Assembly (NCBI GenBank): GCA_014155875.1
Contig: JACEFZ010021756.1
Span: forward strand, 1-64,000
Length of the DNA: 64,000 bases
Direction: 5' to 3'
Source: Cepaea nemoralis
Taxonomy: Eukaryota > Mollusca > Gastropoda > Stylommatophora > Helicidae
Below are positions 54,423 through 64,000 of this stretch, piece by piece. Every line of letters begins with the position of its first letter. Positions within the stretch are counted from its first letter, which is position 1. The position numbers were made by a program, and so were the translations under genes. Under the pieces are notes generated by a model, which was given only the letters and a program-made list of their open reading frames with translations, was not told the origin of the DNA and did not search any database.

Positions 54423-55640
54423 ATCTTCTTCTTCTTCTTCTTCTTCTTCTTCTTCTTCTTCTTCTTCTTCTTCTTCTTCTTCTTCTTCTTCTTCTTCTTC
54501 TTCTTCTTCTTCTTCTTCTTCTTCTTCTTCTTCTTCTTCTTCTTCTTCTTTCCATGTATCCCTCATTGAGGCATAGTCCCTCGATCAAACGACACCAAGT
54601 AGTCCTATCTCTTGTTATCTCTTGCATCTCCCTTAAAGTCCTCCCAGTATTATTCATCTGTCTGTAATCGTCTTCTCCAAGTGTTGTAGGTCTCACGCTA
54701 TTCCGTTTGCCTTGTGGATTCCATACAAGCGAGTGTCTGGTTATATTGTCCTCTCGTTTTCTCAGTGTGTCCTATCCAGTGCCAACGTCATTTCCTCACC
54801 TATTGGTTCACTGGGATTTGTGGGACTCAGAGGCGTTTCCAAGGCACCAGGACCGGGTTATACACTGGCCAAGACCTATTGACGCGTCCTCGTTGAGCGT
54901 CCTGGGCAACAGGTCCCTTCGGGGTCCTGGCTAAAGTCAGTAGGATCGTCGATTCCTCCGAAGTCGGAGAGTGTCTACCTGTACGGCGAAAAACCACCAG
55001 TCTGCACAACAATAAGCCAGACATGGGACAACGGATACTCACGCAAACCTCAGGTCCTGTATGACATCACACTGATGTTGGACAACAGGATGCCTTCATC
55101 CGACATACAGGACTTCGCGTTGGAGCTCAAGCCAACGAACACAAGCAAGCAAGCAAGCAAGCACTGGGACTTGTTTATTTCGCTCCACGAGCTCTACATT
55201 GGTGATTCAGTCATAGCATTGTATTCCTACTATTCTGCACAGACACCAATTAGTGAATGTTTGTAGTTTATTATAAATTATTTTAGCTGTTCGCCATGTT
55301 TGTGACCCATACAGAAGTACAGATTTAACATTAAATTTAATCATTCTAAGTTTGGAGCTAAGTTTAACTTCCTTTGACGTCCACAAATGTCCTAGTGCTA
55401 TGAAAGCTCCTCTTGCCTTTTGTAATCTTATTGTAGTAACTCTATCTGTTCCCCCATTTCGTCCACATTGCTTCACGAACAGGTGCAGGATTCCGCCTCT
55501 TGAAGTGAAGGTTCACTAAGGGAGATTGGGTTTGGTTTAATCTCTTTATCCTTGTATATATTTTAGAGAGCGTGTAATGGGTATCAGGAAATGCCATGTA
55601 AAGTAAAGGCGGCCGGTGTGACATGTGACGTGACATCACA
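54423..55640 (-). mobile_element. LINE 3' end with CTT/AAG microsatellite tail, split by retroposon E2
   Basis: Minus strand: LSSKLRMIKFNVKSVLLYGS, QTWRTAKIIYNKLQTFTNWC and LCRIVGIQCYD. E2 interrupts, then WHWIGHTEKTRGQYNQTLAC, TWRRRLQTDE and EGYMERRRR run straight into AAG units. The CTT array (54423-54551, about 43 units) is therefore the LINE 3' tail. Multiple stops and frameshifts. Confidence 0.92.
54822..55161 (+). mobile_element. Retroposon E copy 2 with 13-bp TSD
   Basis: 340 bp starting GGGACTCAGAGGCGTTTCCA and ending in an AAGC tail. Flanked by CACTGGGATTTGT (54809-54821) and CACTGGGACTTGT (55162-55174). Inserted in the LINE at 54423-55640. Open frames inside it are not genes. Confidence 0.94.
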
Positions 55641-55734
55641 CATCCAGGGACACTTGGTCTACAATAATAGGGGTTAGCACCATGGAAACGGCATTAACTC
55701 GCGGATGTTTCTGAAAGACATGATCTCCTACGCC

Positions 55735-56330
55735 AATCGGCAAGCCATACTGGTAGTGAAGATCATCATTATCAAGTGCCCTGTCAACTGGCTTAGGCGT
55801 TCATGGCTTTCCACAGATGTTTTCTGAATTAACTCTGCTGACCATATTCCTCTATGCCACCGTCTCAATGCATCCAGCGTCATTTCTCTTGGTCTACCTC
55901 TGCCTCTCTTCCCTTCGATCTTTCCAGTTGTAACGATGTGCTCTAATGTCTCTCTTCTCATCACATGTCCGAAGAAAGCTATTTCTCTCTTTCTTATTGT
56001 TGCATATAATGTTCTAGTTTAATTAGCCTGTTTCAGGCAGTCGTTGCATATAATGTTCTAGTTTAATTAGCCTGTTTCAGGCAGTCGTTGTTAGTTACTC
56101 TGGCAGTCCAAGGAATTCGCAACATTCGTCTCAGAAACCACATCTCTGTTGCTTCTAATTTCTTCTTAATTTGTTAATTTACATTCCACGATTTACTGCC
56201 ATACAGCAAAACTGGTTCTATATAGCATTTCACCACTCTCTGTCTTACATTCAGTGATATTGATTTATTGCATAAGATACTCTTCATTGTCTTAAATGCG
56301 GTAGTGAAGATATATATAGTTAAAGGACAT
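55735..56330 (-). mobile_element. LINE 3' end with internal duplication
   Basis: Minus strand: RVVKCYIEPVLLYGSKSWNV, EATEMWFLRRMLRIPWTARV, then AFFGHVMRRETLEHIVTTGK, IEGKRGRGRPREMTLDALRR and HERLSQLTGHL. A block around CAGTCGTTGCATATAATG is tandemly duplicated at about 55985-56095. Upstream, 55598-55660 carries a SINE-F scrap (AAGGCGGCCGGTGTGAC). Confidence 0.9.
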
Positions 56331-56834
56331 GGCTTTGAAATATCGGCTGGTGAAACAGAAACGGCAGGATCTGATCATCTTTAAACACGAGAGGCGTCCT
56401 TGTAGAGCTGCTGTCTGGAGAGACTTGTCGTAATCTGAGAGGTCAATCCCTTCCTTTTCTCACACAACTGCTCCTCTCTTAAACCCATGTCATGGATTGA
56501 GAGTGTCGTGGTTCGAGGCCAGGCCTGGCTCAAATATCACCTGCAGCCTCCTGGGGGATTTCTGTTTATCCCGTTTGTAATACTGGTGAATTTATTTCTG
56601 GCGTTATTTTACATGTGTACATTCCTGTATGTTCACTTCGCTTTCGCGTGAGGCGTAGAACGCGTCATTGTGTATGTTGTTTATTTTTCTGGGCGTGGGG
56701 TGGGTCGTGGGGAGGAACATGTGCATTTAATACTCTTAACGAAATGGGTGAATGATATGGATGGGTATACTTTGTCAGTATTAAATCAGGTTAAGGAATT
56801 TATGATAAAACCACACGGTTTACACTTGTGGAAG
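56331..56834. other. Unassigned
   Basis: No gene or repeat recognised. Confidence 0.4.
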
Positions 56835-56860
56835 TTGTGTGTGTGTTAGTGTGTGTGAGG

Positions 56861-56899
<39 letters not shown>

Positions 56900-57309
56900 T
56901 GTGTGTGTGTGTGAGGGAGACAGAGAGAGAGAGAAAGAGAGAGTCTTGTTTGTCTAATAGACAGGGAGACAAACAGACAGGAAGATAGGTATAAGGGGAG
57001 ATTGACACACACACATAAACAGACACACAGATCTGTTGACGGACCACCCGTTCGACATGTAGAGGGACTTTTCGATCTTACTACTGGCAGACAGAACTAT
57101 CGATAAATATACAGGCATACAAAAAGGCAGACAGACAGCCGGAAGCAGGCAGATAGATAGACAGGACAGACAGACGGGCAGATAAGCATTCAGGTAGGTA
57201 CGTGGGATGTTAGGTAGATAGGTAGGTAAATAGTTAGGTAGCTAGATAGATAAGTATGTAGGCAATTAGGTTGTGGTTAATGGATGGAGGGGTGGACAGA
57301 CAGACAGAC

Positions 57310-57340
<31 letters not shown>

Positions 57341-57480
57341 GGGACGGATGGGTGGTGAATGAATGAATAGATAATTAGGTAGGTAGTTAGGTAAATACGC
57401 AGATAGACATACTGACAGATAGAAAGACCCACAGGCATATAGACAGAATGACACACAGAGAGACAGATGAGCTAGATGAA
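56835..57480. repeat. Mosaic of GT, GA and tetranucleotide repeats
   Basis: GT and GA runs at 56835-56945, then GACA, GATA and GGTA-type mosaics with a pure ACAG tract at about 57295-57340. Frames across it are repeat translations. Confidence 0.9.
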
Positions 57481-58011
57481 ACTAAAGAGGCATAAAAACG
57501 CCAACATTAACCCCAAGGTGATCTGTAATGGCTGGGCCTGTGTCTCCTCTGTGGCTCCCTCCACTTTCTGGGCACATACATAACCTCCAGGCTTGCACTG
57601 TCCGGCACTGCTGCAGTCTCGTGTTCTCCCCATCTCGTGTGTGATACTTGGTGTACGGCGGTGCCCTGGGCGGTGTTACTTCGATTTTATCATGCTGATA
57701 TTGTTTCCGCCTGAGTTAGGATTAATGCAGTCTGTTCGCGCCCATGGCAGTTTTCTGTCCTGATGCCAATAACGTTGGAAACTAGTGTAGGTTTGTCTAT
57801 GTCTCGGGGTGTCTAAATTTTGGAGAGAGCACCGGCTGCGGCCAGTCACCAAGTATTTCTGATTAAGAAAACATCAACTGGGGAACCCATTGAGGCCACT
57901 AAGACAGTTCATAAATGAATACAGACTTATTTTTGACACTCATAGAAGTAGGGGTAAGAATTAGAGAGTAGAGAACGCGCTAGACGACATAAAAATTGAA
58001 AGCTATAGTTA

Positions 58012-58258
58012 CTGACCGTCGGTCTCCCTGGCCTAGTGGTTAAACGACTTTCTCCGTAATCCCGTTTATCCACGTGGGGTAACTCAGCGCGCGAGAACTG
58101 GAAGCGGTTCTCGCCGCGTTGGTAACTTAGGGATAACTGAGCCGGTCGCTCAGAAAGCAATGGCAAACTACTGAGCGTAATCTTGCCAAGAAATCAACAA
58201 TCAGCTGAAAGATGCTGATGTTGACAGCTATGCCCTGTAAAGGATATGTGGAAAAAAA
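58012..58258 (+). mobile_element. SINE-C copy 11
   Basis: Head GGTCTCCCTGGCCTAGTGGT (A-box-like GGCCTAGTGGTTAAACG) differs from other C heads. Tail GCCGGTCGCTCAGAAAGCAA, TGGCAAACTACTGAGCGTAA, TCTTGCCAAGAAATCAACAA and AAAGGATATGTGG is the shared one. Confidence 0.88.
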
Positions 58259-58352
58259 GTTCTGACCGGGATTCGAACCTGTCACTTCTAAATTACGGCA
58301 GTAGCTTGCTACAGGAACAAGTGTACTACAGTGCATGACCAACTAGACACCC
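58259..58352 (-). mobile_element. tRNA-like retroposon L, copy 1
   Basis: Minus strand has GTGTCTAGTTGGTCATGCAC (A-box-like) and GACAGGTTCGAATCCCGG (perfect B box), about 95 bp. Related copies lie at about 59390-59490 and 59570-59670. It abuts SINE-C11 tail to tail. Confidence 0.65.
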
Positions 58353-58499
58353 CTGATGCCAATAACGTTGGAAAATAGTCTTGGTTTGTCTATGTCTCGG
58401 GATATCTAACTTTTGGAGAGTCATCGGCTGCGGCCAGTCACGAAGCATTTTTGATTAAGACAGTTTAGTTACTTTTCCGTTATAGTATATGGTATATCC

Positions 58500-58745
58500 T
58501 AATATGCCTGGCCTAGGGGCTAACGACTTTCTCCGTAATCCCGTTTATCCACGTGAACAAACGAAAGCTGTGCGAGAATCGGTAGCGGTTCTCGCCGTGA
58601 TGGTTAATTACGGGATATCTGAACCGGGCGAGCAGAAAGCAATGGCAAACTACTAAGCGTAATCTTGCCAAGACATCAACAGAAGCTGAACATGCTGGTG
58701 TTGACTGCAAAGGATATGCGTCCTGTAAAGAATATGCGAAAAAAA
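58500..58745 (+). mobile_element. SINE-C copy 12
   Basis: Same head type as copy 11 (GCCTGGCCTAGGGGCTAACG) and the C tail GAGCAGAAAGCAATGGCAAA, CTACTAAGCGTAATCTTGCC and CATGCTGGTGTTGACTGCAA. Confidence 0.86.
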
Positions 58746-59341
58746 ATTATCCTAGTATATGTTTGTCCAAGTCTCGTGGTATCTAGCATTTGGACAGAGC
58801 AGCGACTGTGGCCAGTAATGAAGTATTTCTAATTAAGAAAGCTTAGTGGCTTTCACGTTTTTGATTCGTGGTACCTCCTTGCTTGAGTTTGTCTATGCCT
58901 CGGAGTGACTAACATTTATACAGAGCACCTACTGCGCTATTCATTATCTATTTCTGATTATGAAAGCTTAATTACTTTTCGGTTATTATATATGACACCT
59001 TCTAGTATACGTTTGTCCAAGTCTCGGGATGTCTAACTTGTGGGCAGAGCACCAGATGCGTTCCGTCAAGAAGTATATTTGATTATGAAAGCTTAGTGAC
59101 TTTTCATTTCTATCCGTATAGAGGAATATGGTCTACCAACGACAGTAGCATAATAATATGTTAAATTATATTTACTTTGGTTCATTGACAGCTAGTTGAA
59201 GAAATGTATAAGATGGTATTTACGATCGCTTGAGTTTTGATTTCAGCGTGTTAATGTTTTTCCAGGAAATCAATTGGGGAACCCGTTGAGGCCACTAAGA
59301 GAGTCCATTAATAAACACACATAGTATTGTTTGGCGCTCAC

Positions 59342-59702
59342 AGAAGGAAAAGAAGGAGGTAGAGATTAGAGGACCCACTTGACAACATAACATTTCGAAC
59401 CTGTCACCTCCAAATGACGACAGCGCCTCGCTGCAGGAACAAGTGTACTTCGACGCATAACGAAGTAGACACCCCTAAAAAAGGTGTCTTCATTAGCCAG
59501 GTCTATCTTACAGCTGAGCCTAAACAGAAGGAAAAGAAGGAAGTAGAGATTAGAGGACTCACTTGACAACTTAAAATTTTGAACCTGTCACCTCCAAATG
59601 ACGACAGCGCCTCGCTGCAGGAACAAGAGTACTTCGACGCATGACCAAGTAGACACCCCTAAAAAAGGTGTCTTCATTAGCCAATCTTACAGCTGAACCT
59701 AC
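59342..59702. repeat. 184-bp tandem duplication containing tRNA-like L copies
   Basis: AGAAGGAAAAGAAGG starts at 59342 and again at 59526. The two units are nearly identical (GACGACAGCGCCTCGCTGCA, CCCCTAAAAAAGGTGTCTTC). Each contains one L element. Confidence 0.95.
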
Positions 59703-59929
59703 AACTGTGGAATACGGACAGAATTCGTATAAACCATTGAGATAGCACCATAGGTCTCATAATTTTATATATTTTATAATGTTTTCTCACGTGTATTCTA
59801 TCTAGTGCCAGCGTCGTTTCATCAACACTTGATTGGCTGAAATACTTTTAGATCTCTACATAAACCCCCCAATAGTGAATCTGTAATAGTATTTTAGCCA
59901 ACCTATTCATCACAGGCCGGCTTCCTGGC

Positions 59930-60150
59930 CTAGAGGTTAGCAACCTTTCTCCGTAATCTCGTATACTCTCGTAAGTAACGTGACGACGGTGAGAATCGGT
60001 AGCGGTTCTAACCGCATCGGTAACTTACGGGGTATGTGAGCCGGCCGTCAGAAAGCAATGGCAAACTACTGAGCGTAATCTTGCCAATAAATCAACAATC
60101 AGCTGAAAGATGCTGATGTTGACAGCGATGTCCTGTAAAGGATTTGCAAA
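59930..60150 (+). mobile_element. SINE-C copy 13
   Basis: Head CTTCCTGGCCTAGAGGTTAG, then GAGCCGGCCGTCAGAAAGCA, ATGGCAAACTACTGAGCGTA and ATCTTGCCAATAAATCAACA. Same sub-type as copies 11 and 12. Confidence 0.86.
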
Positions 60151-60238
60151 CATTTTTTTTTAAATTCATCATAGGCGCCAGTAGTTTTAATGAATTATTT
60201 TAGTCATTCTTTGTGACTCCGATCCACAGTTTAGTACT

Positions 60239-60578
60239 TGCTTGCTTACTTGCTTGCTTGCGTTCGCTGGGTGTAACTCCAGCATGAAGTCCTGTATGTC
60301 GGATGAAGACATCCTGTTGTCCAACATCAGTGTAATGTCATACCGGACTGAGGTTTGCATGAGTATCCGTTGTCCTATGTCTGGCTTATTGGTGTGCAGA
60401 CTGGTGGTTCCTCGCCGTGCAGGCAGGTATTTTCCGACTTCGGAAGAATCAGCGATCCTACTACGTTAGCCAGGACCCCGAAGGGACCTGTTGCCCAGGA
60501 CGCACGGCTAGGACGTGTTAGTAGGTCTTGGCCAGTATAGAACCTGGCCCTGGTGCCTTGGAAACACCTCTGCGTCCC
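60239..60578 (-). mobile_element. Retroposon E copy 3 with 11-bp TSD
   Basis: 340 bp antisense: GCTT-type tail at left, and right end CACCTCTGCGTCCC, the reverse of the common 5' start. Flanks AGTTTAGTACT (60228-60238) and AGATTAGTACT (60579-60589), 10 of 11. Same limits as copies at 15810 and 54822. Confidence 0.93.
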
Positions 60579-60589
60579 AGATTAGTACT

Positions 60590-60934
60590 GATTTGACATT
60601 AGAGAAAAACACTCTAACTGTGGTACTAGCGATGTCTTACTGCTATATTTGGACGACATAAATTATTTCGGACTGTCATGTAATGTTGAGTAAACATAGT
60701 ACCTTATGTAAATTGTCTTTGAACCCTAGCGTCACATCTCTTATCATTGGGAGGGGGAAAGCCACTGACCCGAACCAAGTAAATAACACATTATTTCTCG
60801 TTATATATTATAACACGTTAATTTTCGTTACATCTTATATATCGTTCTACTAACAGTATGAATATTACAAGAGCTGTTCTTAAAATATCGTGGATCATTT
60901 AGAAGAAACAAAATGGCATTCTACGGAATCTGTC
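60590..60934. other. Unassigned; probably LINE upstream flank at the right
   Basis: No gene recognised. Confidence 0.35.
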
Positions 60935-61075
60935 TCTTGTTCTTCGTTTGTCCAAAATGTTTGTTTTGGACATAACTGCATTGTTCCTGTTTACAGCAGA
61001 TCTGCAGTATTTTCGCCTTTCGGGCGACACATCCGACTTCTTCGTTCATTTGTTGGCCGGGTTAACCTTCCTGGA
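60935..61075 (-). mobile_element. SINE-B copy 7
   Basis: Older antisense copy: GCATTGTTCCTGTTTACAGC, GCCTTTCGGGCGACACATCC and GGCCGGGTTAACCTTCCTGG. Flanks CTACGGAATCTG and AAACGGAATATG suggest a decayed target duplication, inside the LINE continuing at 61077. Confidence 0.8.
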
Positions 61076-61076
61076 A

Positions 61077-61330
61077 AACGGAATATGAACCTGAAACTGA
61101 AATACGTTGGCCATAATAAACGAAGCATTGGTTTGGAAAGAACAAATATTGAACTTGTGGTACCTGTTAGTAGCGGTGGAGGTTGACCAGCACGACGAAC
61201 GGCACAGGACATTGTAGATCCTTTGAGCGTGAACATGGCGGGTAGTTGGCAGAAGATCGAGTCTCTTGTCCGCGGTCCGTGATGAGAGCGACGTTCTGCA
61301 AAGGATCTGTTACATGATGATGATACCAAC
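61077..61330 (+). mobile_element. LINE 3' end
   Basis: Translation NMNLKLKYVGHNKRSIGLER, then PARRTAQDIVDPLSVNMAG, then LAEDRVSCPRSVMRATFCKG and SVT stop. These match the (GRP)ARRWAQDI and LAQDR..FR..V..ATFRKG motifs of an RTE-like LINE tail. It ends near ATGATGATGATA. Confidence 0.87.
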
Positions 61331-62024
61331 AGTCAACATTTGAATAATATAAGGTATTCTGTTTACAACATCAAGAAAGCGTTGATGAGATTTAGAGGTG
61401 GAAACTTCGAATTCTAGTGACTACAACCGTCAATTTTTTTCTCTTCTCTAGTCAGTTCTCTGAGTTTTTACCTCACTCCCTTGTTTTTTTCTCGGAGAGC
61501 CGATCGATACCCGTGCATTTATTTCTCATGTTATTTCACTGGCCTCTAGGCAAAGCAACACTACAAATGGTGTCACTCGGTGTGGCAACCCAATGGTGTC
61601 GCCCCTTTGGCGACATCTGACTATGTGTATGTGCGTGTGCACGAGCGCTCTTGTGAGTTATACGCTTCTGTCCTCTAAAGTTGTGGATAGAGGGGGAAAT
61701 ACCTCTATAGTTTATCTCCATGAAGGGAAACTCGCGACTGCACTGTCTAATGACAGGGGACTGACAACACGCAGACGTCTCATTCTTCTTTGCGTCTCTT
61801 TAATCTAACAATGGATTATAGACCCTTGACCAACTCACACCATGCGCTTTATAGACGACTTCATGATTGGTTGGCTTTTGCATCTACAGTGTTCTATAGA
61901 GTAAGGTAGACAGTTTCATCCCGCCCCTCATTAATCGTCTGTGACGTCATGCTTGTCAGGTTACAGTGTTATTCTTTGCCTACCCGTTGGCCTGCAAGTC
62001 TGTCTCTGTCAGGCTGTCTGTATG
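61331..62024. other. Unassigned
   Basis: No gene or repeat recognised; short overlapping frames only. Confidence 0.4.
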
Positions 62025-62055
62025 TTCTCTCTCTCTCTCTGTCTCTCTCTCTCTG

Positions 62056-62095
<40 letters not shown>

Positions 62096-62203
62096 CCCCT
62101 CTCTCTCTGTATAGCTCTTACTTTTTCTCACTTTCTCGCGCCTCTCTCTTCCCCGTATAGCTCTCACTTTTTCTCTGTCTGTCTTTCTGTATAGCTCTTA
62201 CTT

Positions 62204-62245
<42 letters not shown>

Positions 62246-62324
62246 GCTTTTTCTCTCTTTCTCTCAAGCCTCTCTCTTTCTGTATAGCTCTTATTTTCTG
62301 TCTCTCTGTCTCTCTCTCTCTTTC

Positions 62325-62402
<78 letters not shown>
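62025..62402. repeat. CT-rich repeat with TA and GTCT interruptions
   Basis: CT units interrupted by three similar blocks around GTATAGCTCT followed by TACTTTTTCTC-type sequence, a TA run at 62226-62244 and GTCT at 62328-62355. Confidence 0.95.
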
Positions 62403-62405
<3 letters not shown>

Positions 62406-63479
62406 CACACAGACATATATAGATACATACATAAGCACACACACCTGATAATTTGCTTAGCGTAAGCTACATATGTAAACAACAGAATGACTACTATAGG
62501 TATATGCAGGGATACAAACCAACATGTTTAACTAACCACTAGAATATGTCCATAACAAGTCATACACTTCTCCTGCATCACGACATCGTGGTGTCACAGC
62601 CACTGCAGGTGTCACAACCACTGCTGGTGCCACAGCCTCTGTCCCAGAGTGACACTTCTCGATCAAAGGATCAGCTGCGACTTACAAAGTCAGTGCCAAG
62701 TCACCAAGTCATCATGTGCCATGACTACTGGCGTTGACGTTCATATATTTCAACACATCTCCTATGTGTTCTGAATCAACACCGGGCCAGCCACTGACGT
62801 TGTTCACTGATTTGAAGATGTGTCTCTGAATAAGTTCTTGTGAATATAATTTGGTGGTTTCCCCTTGAGTTCCAAATCCACTTGGGGGTCTTAAAGTTTT
62901 GTTTGCCCATGACTGCCATTTCCGAGTGTCAGGACACGCGAGGGCCATGCACAACTCAGCTGTAGTTACCTAGTTATTCGGGTAAGATACTCGTTCCCCA
63001 GCGTTCCACACCGTAGTGTGTTTCCCATCCTCTATCATGCGGATATGCAGTTGGGTTTTCCTTTCTTCGAGTTATGAGATCGTGTCATTGCATTACATTA
63101 ATAATTAATACAACAATAATGCAGCTTGTTCACGTATGTTGTTAATTCTTTTTCAGAGTTTACAAATTACCTCTTTCTACTTCGTTAAATGCCTTCGTTT
63201 GATCTAGAATATTTCACTTTCAGAAAGTTGTTGATGTGCTAAATACAATGTTGAGACAATTGTGCGAAATTAAACGATGAGAACAGTATTCATGATGTAA
63301 GGTCGAGAACATTTTGTGAGCTGCAATGTTGAGAAATGCAGCCTGCCCCAATATTAGAAATAGTGACATTAAAATTACTATAGGCAACATTCCCTGCACT
63401 GCATCTGTAGACAAACAACAAATAAAATTGTTTCCGACATTGTGTGAGAACGAAGCCCTACCAGATGTTCGCCTTGTGC
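62403..63479. other. Unassigned, no supported gene
   Basis: An 80-codon minus frame (62712-62954) and the left part of a 98-codon plus frame (63326-63622) lack a recognisable domain. CACAGCCACTGC-type short repeats occur at 62595-62650. Confidence 0.4.
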
Positions 63480-63565
63480 CTGCCAGAAAGAATCCCCGGC
63501 TATACAGTGAGAGGAAGACCAAGGATGAGATGGATAGACTATCAAGGTTGTTAAGACAGTTATGG
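63480..63565 (+). mobile_element. Short LINE tail fragment
   Basis: One frame reads GRPRMRWIDYQGC, a fair match to the GRP..RWIDDI motif in LINE C-terminal tails. Only about 25 codons, so tentative. Confidence 0.45.
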
Positions 63566-63589
63566 TGGCACATTCGATTTTATAGCGGA

Positions 63590-63680
63590 TATTTCAACCT
63601 TACCCCAGGCCAATGTTTTTAACTCGAAGAGAATGTTTCAACCTTACCCCAGGCACTTTGTTTTTTTAACTCGTAGCGAT
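63590..63680. repeat. Tandem duplication of ~43 bp
   Basis: TTTCAACCTTACCCCAGGC and TTTTTAACTCG occur twice in succession. Confidence 0.9.
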
Positions 63681-63857
63681 TGTGCACCAAAAGCTAGTCT
63701 CTATGTGGCGATAGACAAAATGTAACAGATAGTCAGCGTCATGGACATAAGGGTTTACTGTAGATTATGTATGGGGCAGAAAAAGAAGTTTACGTCAGAG
63801 TGAATATATATTTAGAGAAAGAGTTGTAATGGTGATGAATACAGAGAGGGAGAAAGG

Positions 63858-64000
63858 AGTTACTGTCATAATGATTATGGGGTGGGGGAGTTAAAGTCAT
63901 AACGAATATGGAGTGGGAGGAAGGAGTTACAGTCATAACGAATATGGAGTGGGGGAAGGAGTTAAAGTCATAACGAATACAGAGTAGGCGAAGTAGGTAA
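63858..64000. repeat. ~36-bp minisatellite running off the window
   Basis: Four units of GGAGTTAAAGTCATAACGAA plus TATGGAGTGGGGGAA-type sequence. The array continues beyond the end. Confidence 0.93.

Larger units (their letters stand above)
57759..59115 (+). repeat. Repeat K: five ~120-bp units interrupted by SINEs
   Basis: Units at about 57759, 58351, 58748, 58881 and 59001 share TTTGTCTATGTCTCGGG, GAGAGCACCGGCTGCGGCCA and AGTATTTCTGATTAAGAAA. The last three are directly tandem; the first gaps hold SINE-C copies 11 and 12. A neighbouring block (GGGGAACCCATTGAGGCCAC at 57880) recurs at 59277. Confidence 0.88.

Noticed and set aside
54294..54696. Glu-, Arg- and Leu-rich frames
   Set aside because: Translations of the CTT/AAG array; only the flanking minus-strand reading is LINE-derived.

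Overview
This window is eukaryotic, repeat-dominated, intergenic or intronic DNA. No host protein-coding exon, rRNA gene or canonical functional tRNA gene could be supported. Nearly every long open frame is a simple repeat, a minisatellite or a transposable-element remnant. The TTAGGG-type internal telomeric motif, many tRNA-headed SINEs, mariner, hAT and Helitron remnants, RTE-like and CR1/L2-like LINE 3' ends, and long di-, tri- and tetranucleotide tracts suggest an invertebrate animal. A lophotrochozoan, most likely a gastropod mollusc, is my inference from overall style; nothing seen is diagnostic of a species.

Layout. 1-9 kb: SINEs (working families B, C, D, F), a mariner pseudogene at 3.2-3.9 kb and a 372-bp ACTA array at 7.4-7.8 kb. 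9-17 kb: a LINE tail, minisatellites, SINEs, and a retroposon (family E) inserted inside a SINE (15.8-16.2 kb). 17-26 kb: a CT-rich tract, a hAT MITE nested in a SINE (18.4-18.9 kb), a LINE split by a 143-bp MITE carrying telomeric repeats (21.18-21.32 kb), and a second internally deleted mariner (25 kb). 26-37 kb: several degenerate LINE 3' ends, a CR1/L2-like LINE inserted in a SINE (31.2-32.1 kb) and a 351-bp GAA tract. 37-47 kb: a Tc1/mariner-like element, a candidate non-autonomous Helitron with an amplified 3' end (39.6-41.2 kb), a ~45-bp minisatellite (41.7-42.4 kb), and a 2-kb array of a 27-bp unit (45.0-47.0 kb) containing a second hAT MITE. 47-57 kb: an inverted pair of mariner remnants, four LINE 3' ends and a ~52-bp minisatellite. 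57-64 kb: a ~120-bp repeat array broken by SINEs, a third family E copy, more LINE tails, and a minisatellite running off the window end.

How the parts relate. Target-site duplications allow relative ages to be set: SINE D before retroposon E; a LINE before the telomeric MITE; SINE C before the CR1/L2 LINE; SINE F before the hAT MITE; a LINE before E2; a LINE before SINE B2. Several microsatellites (CTT, ATC, GATGA, GTTC, TGAT) are the 3' tails of identifiable LINE insertions rather than independent simple repeats. Family letters A-N are working names defined only by similarity within this window.
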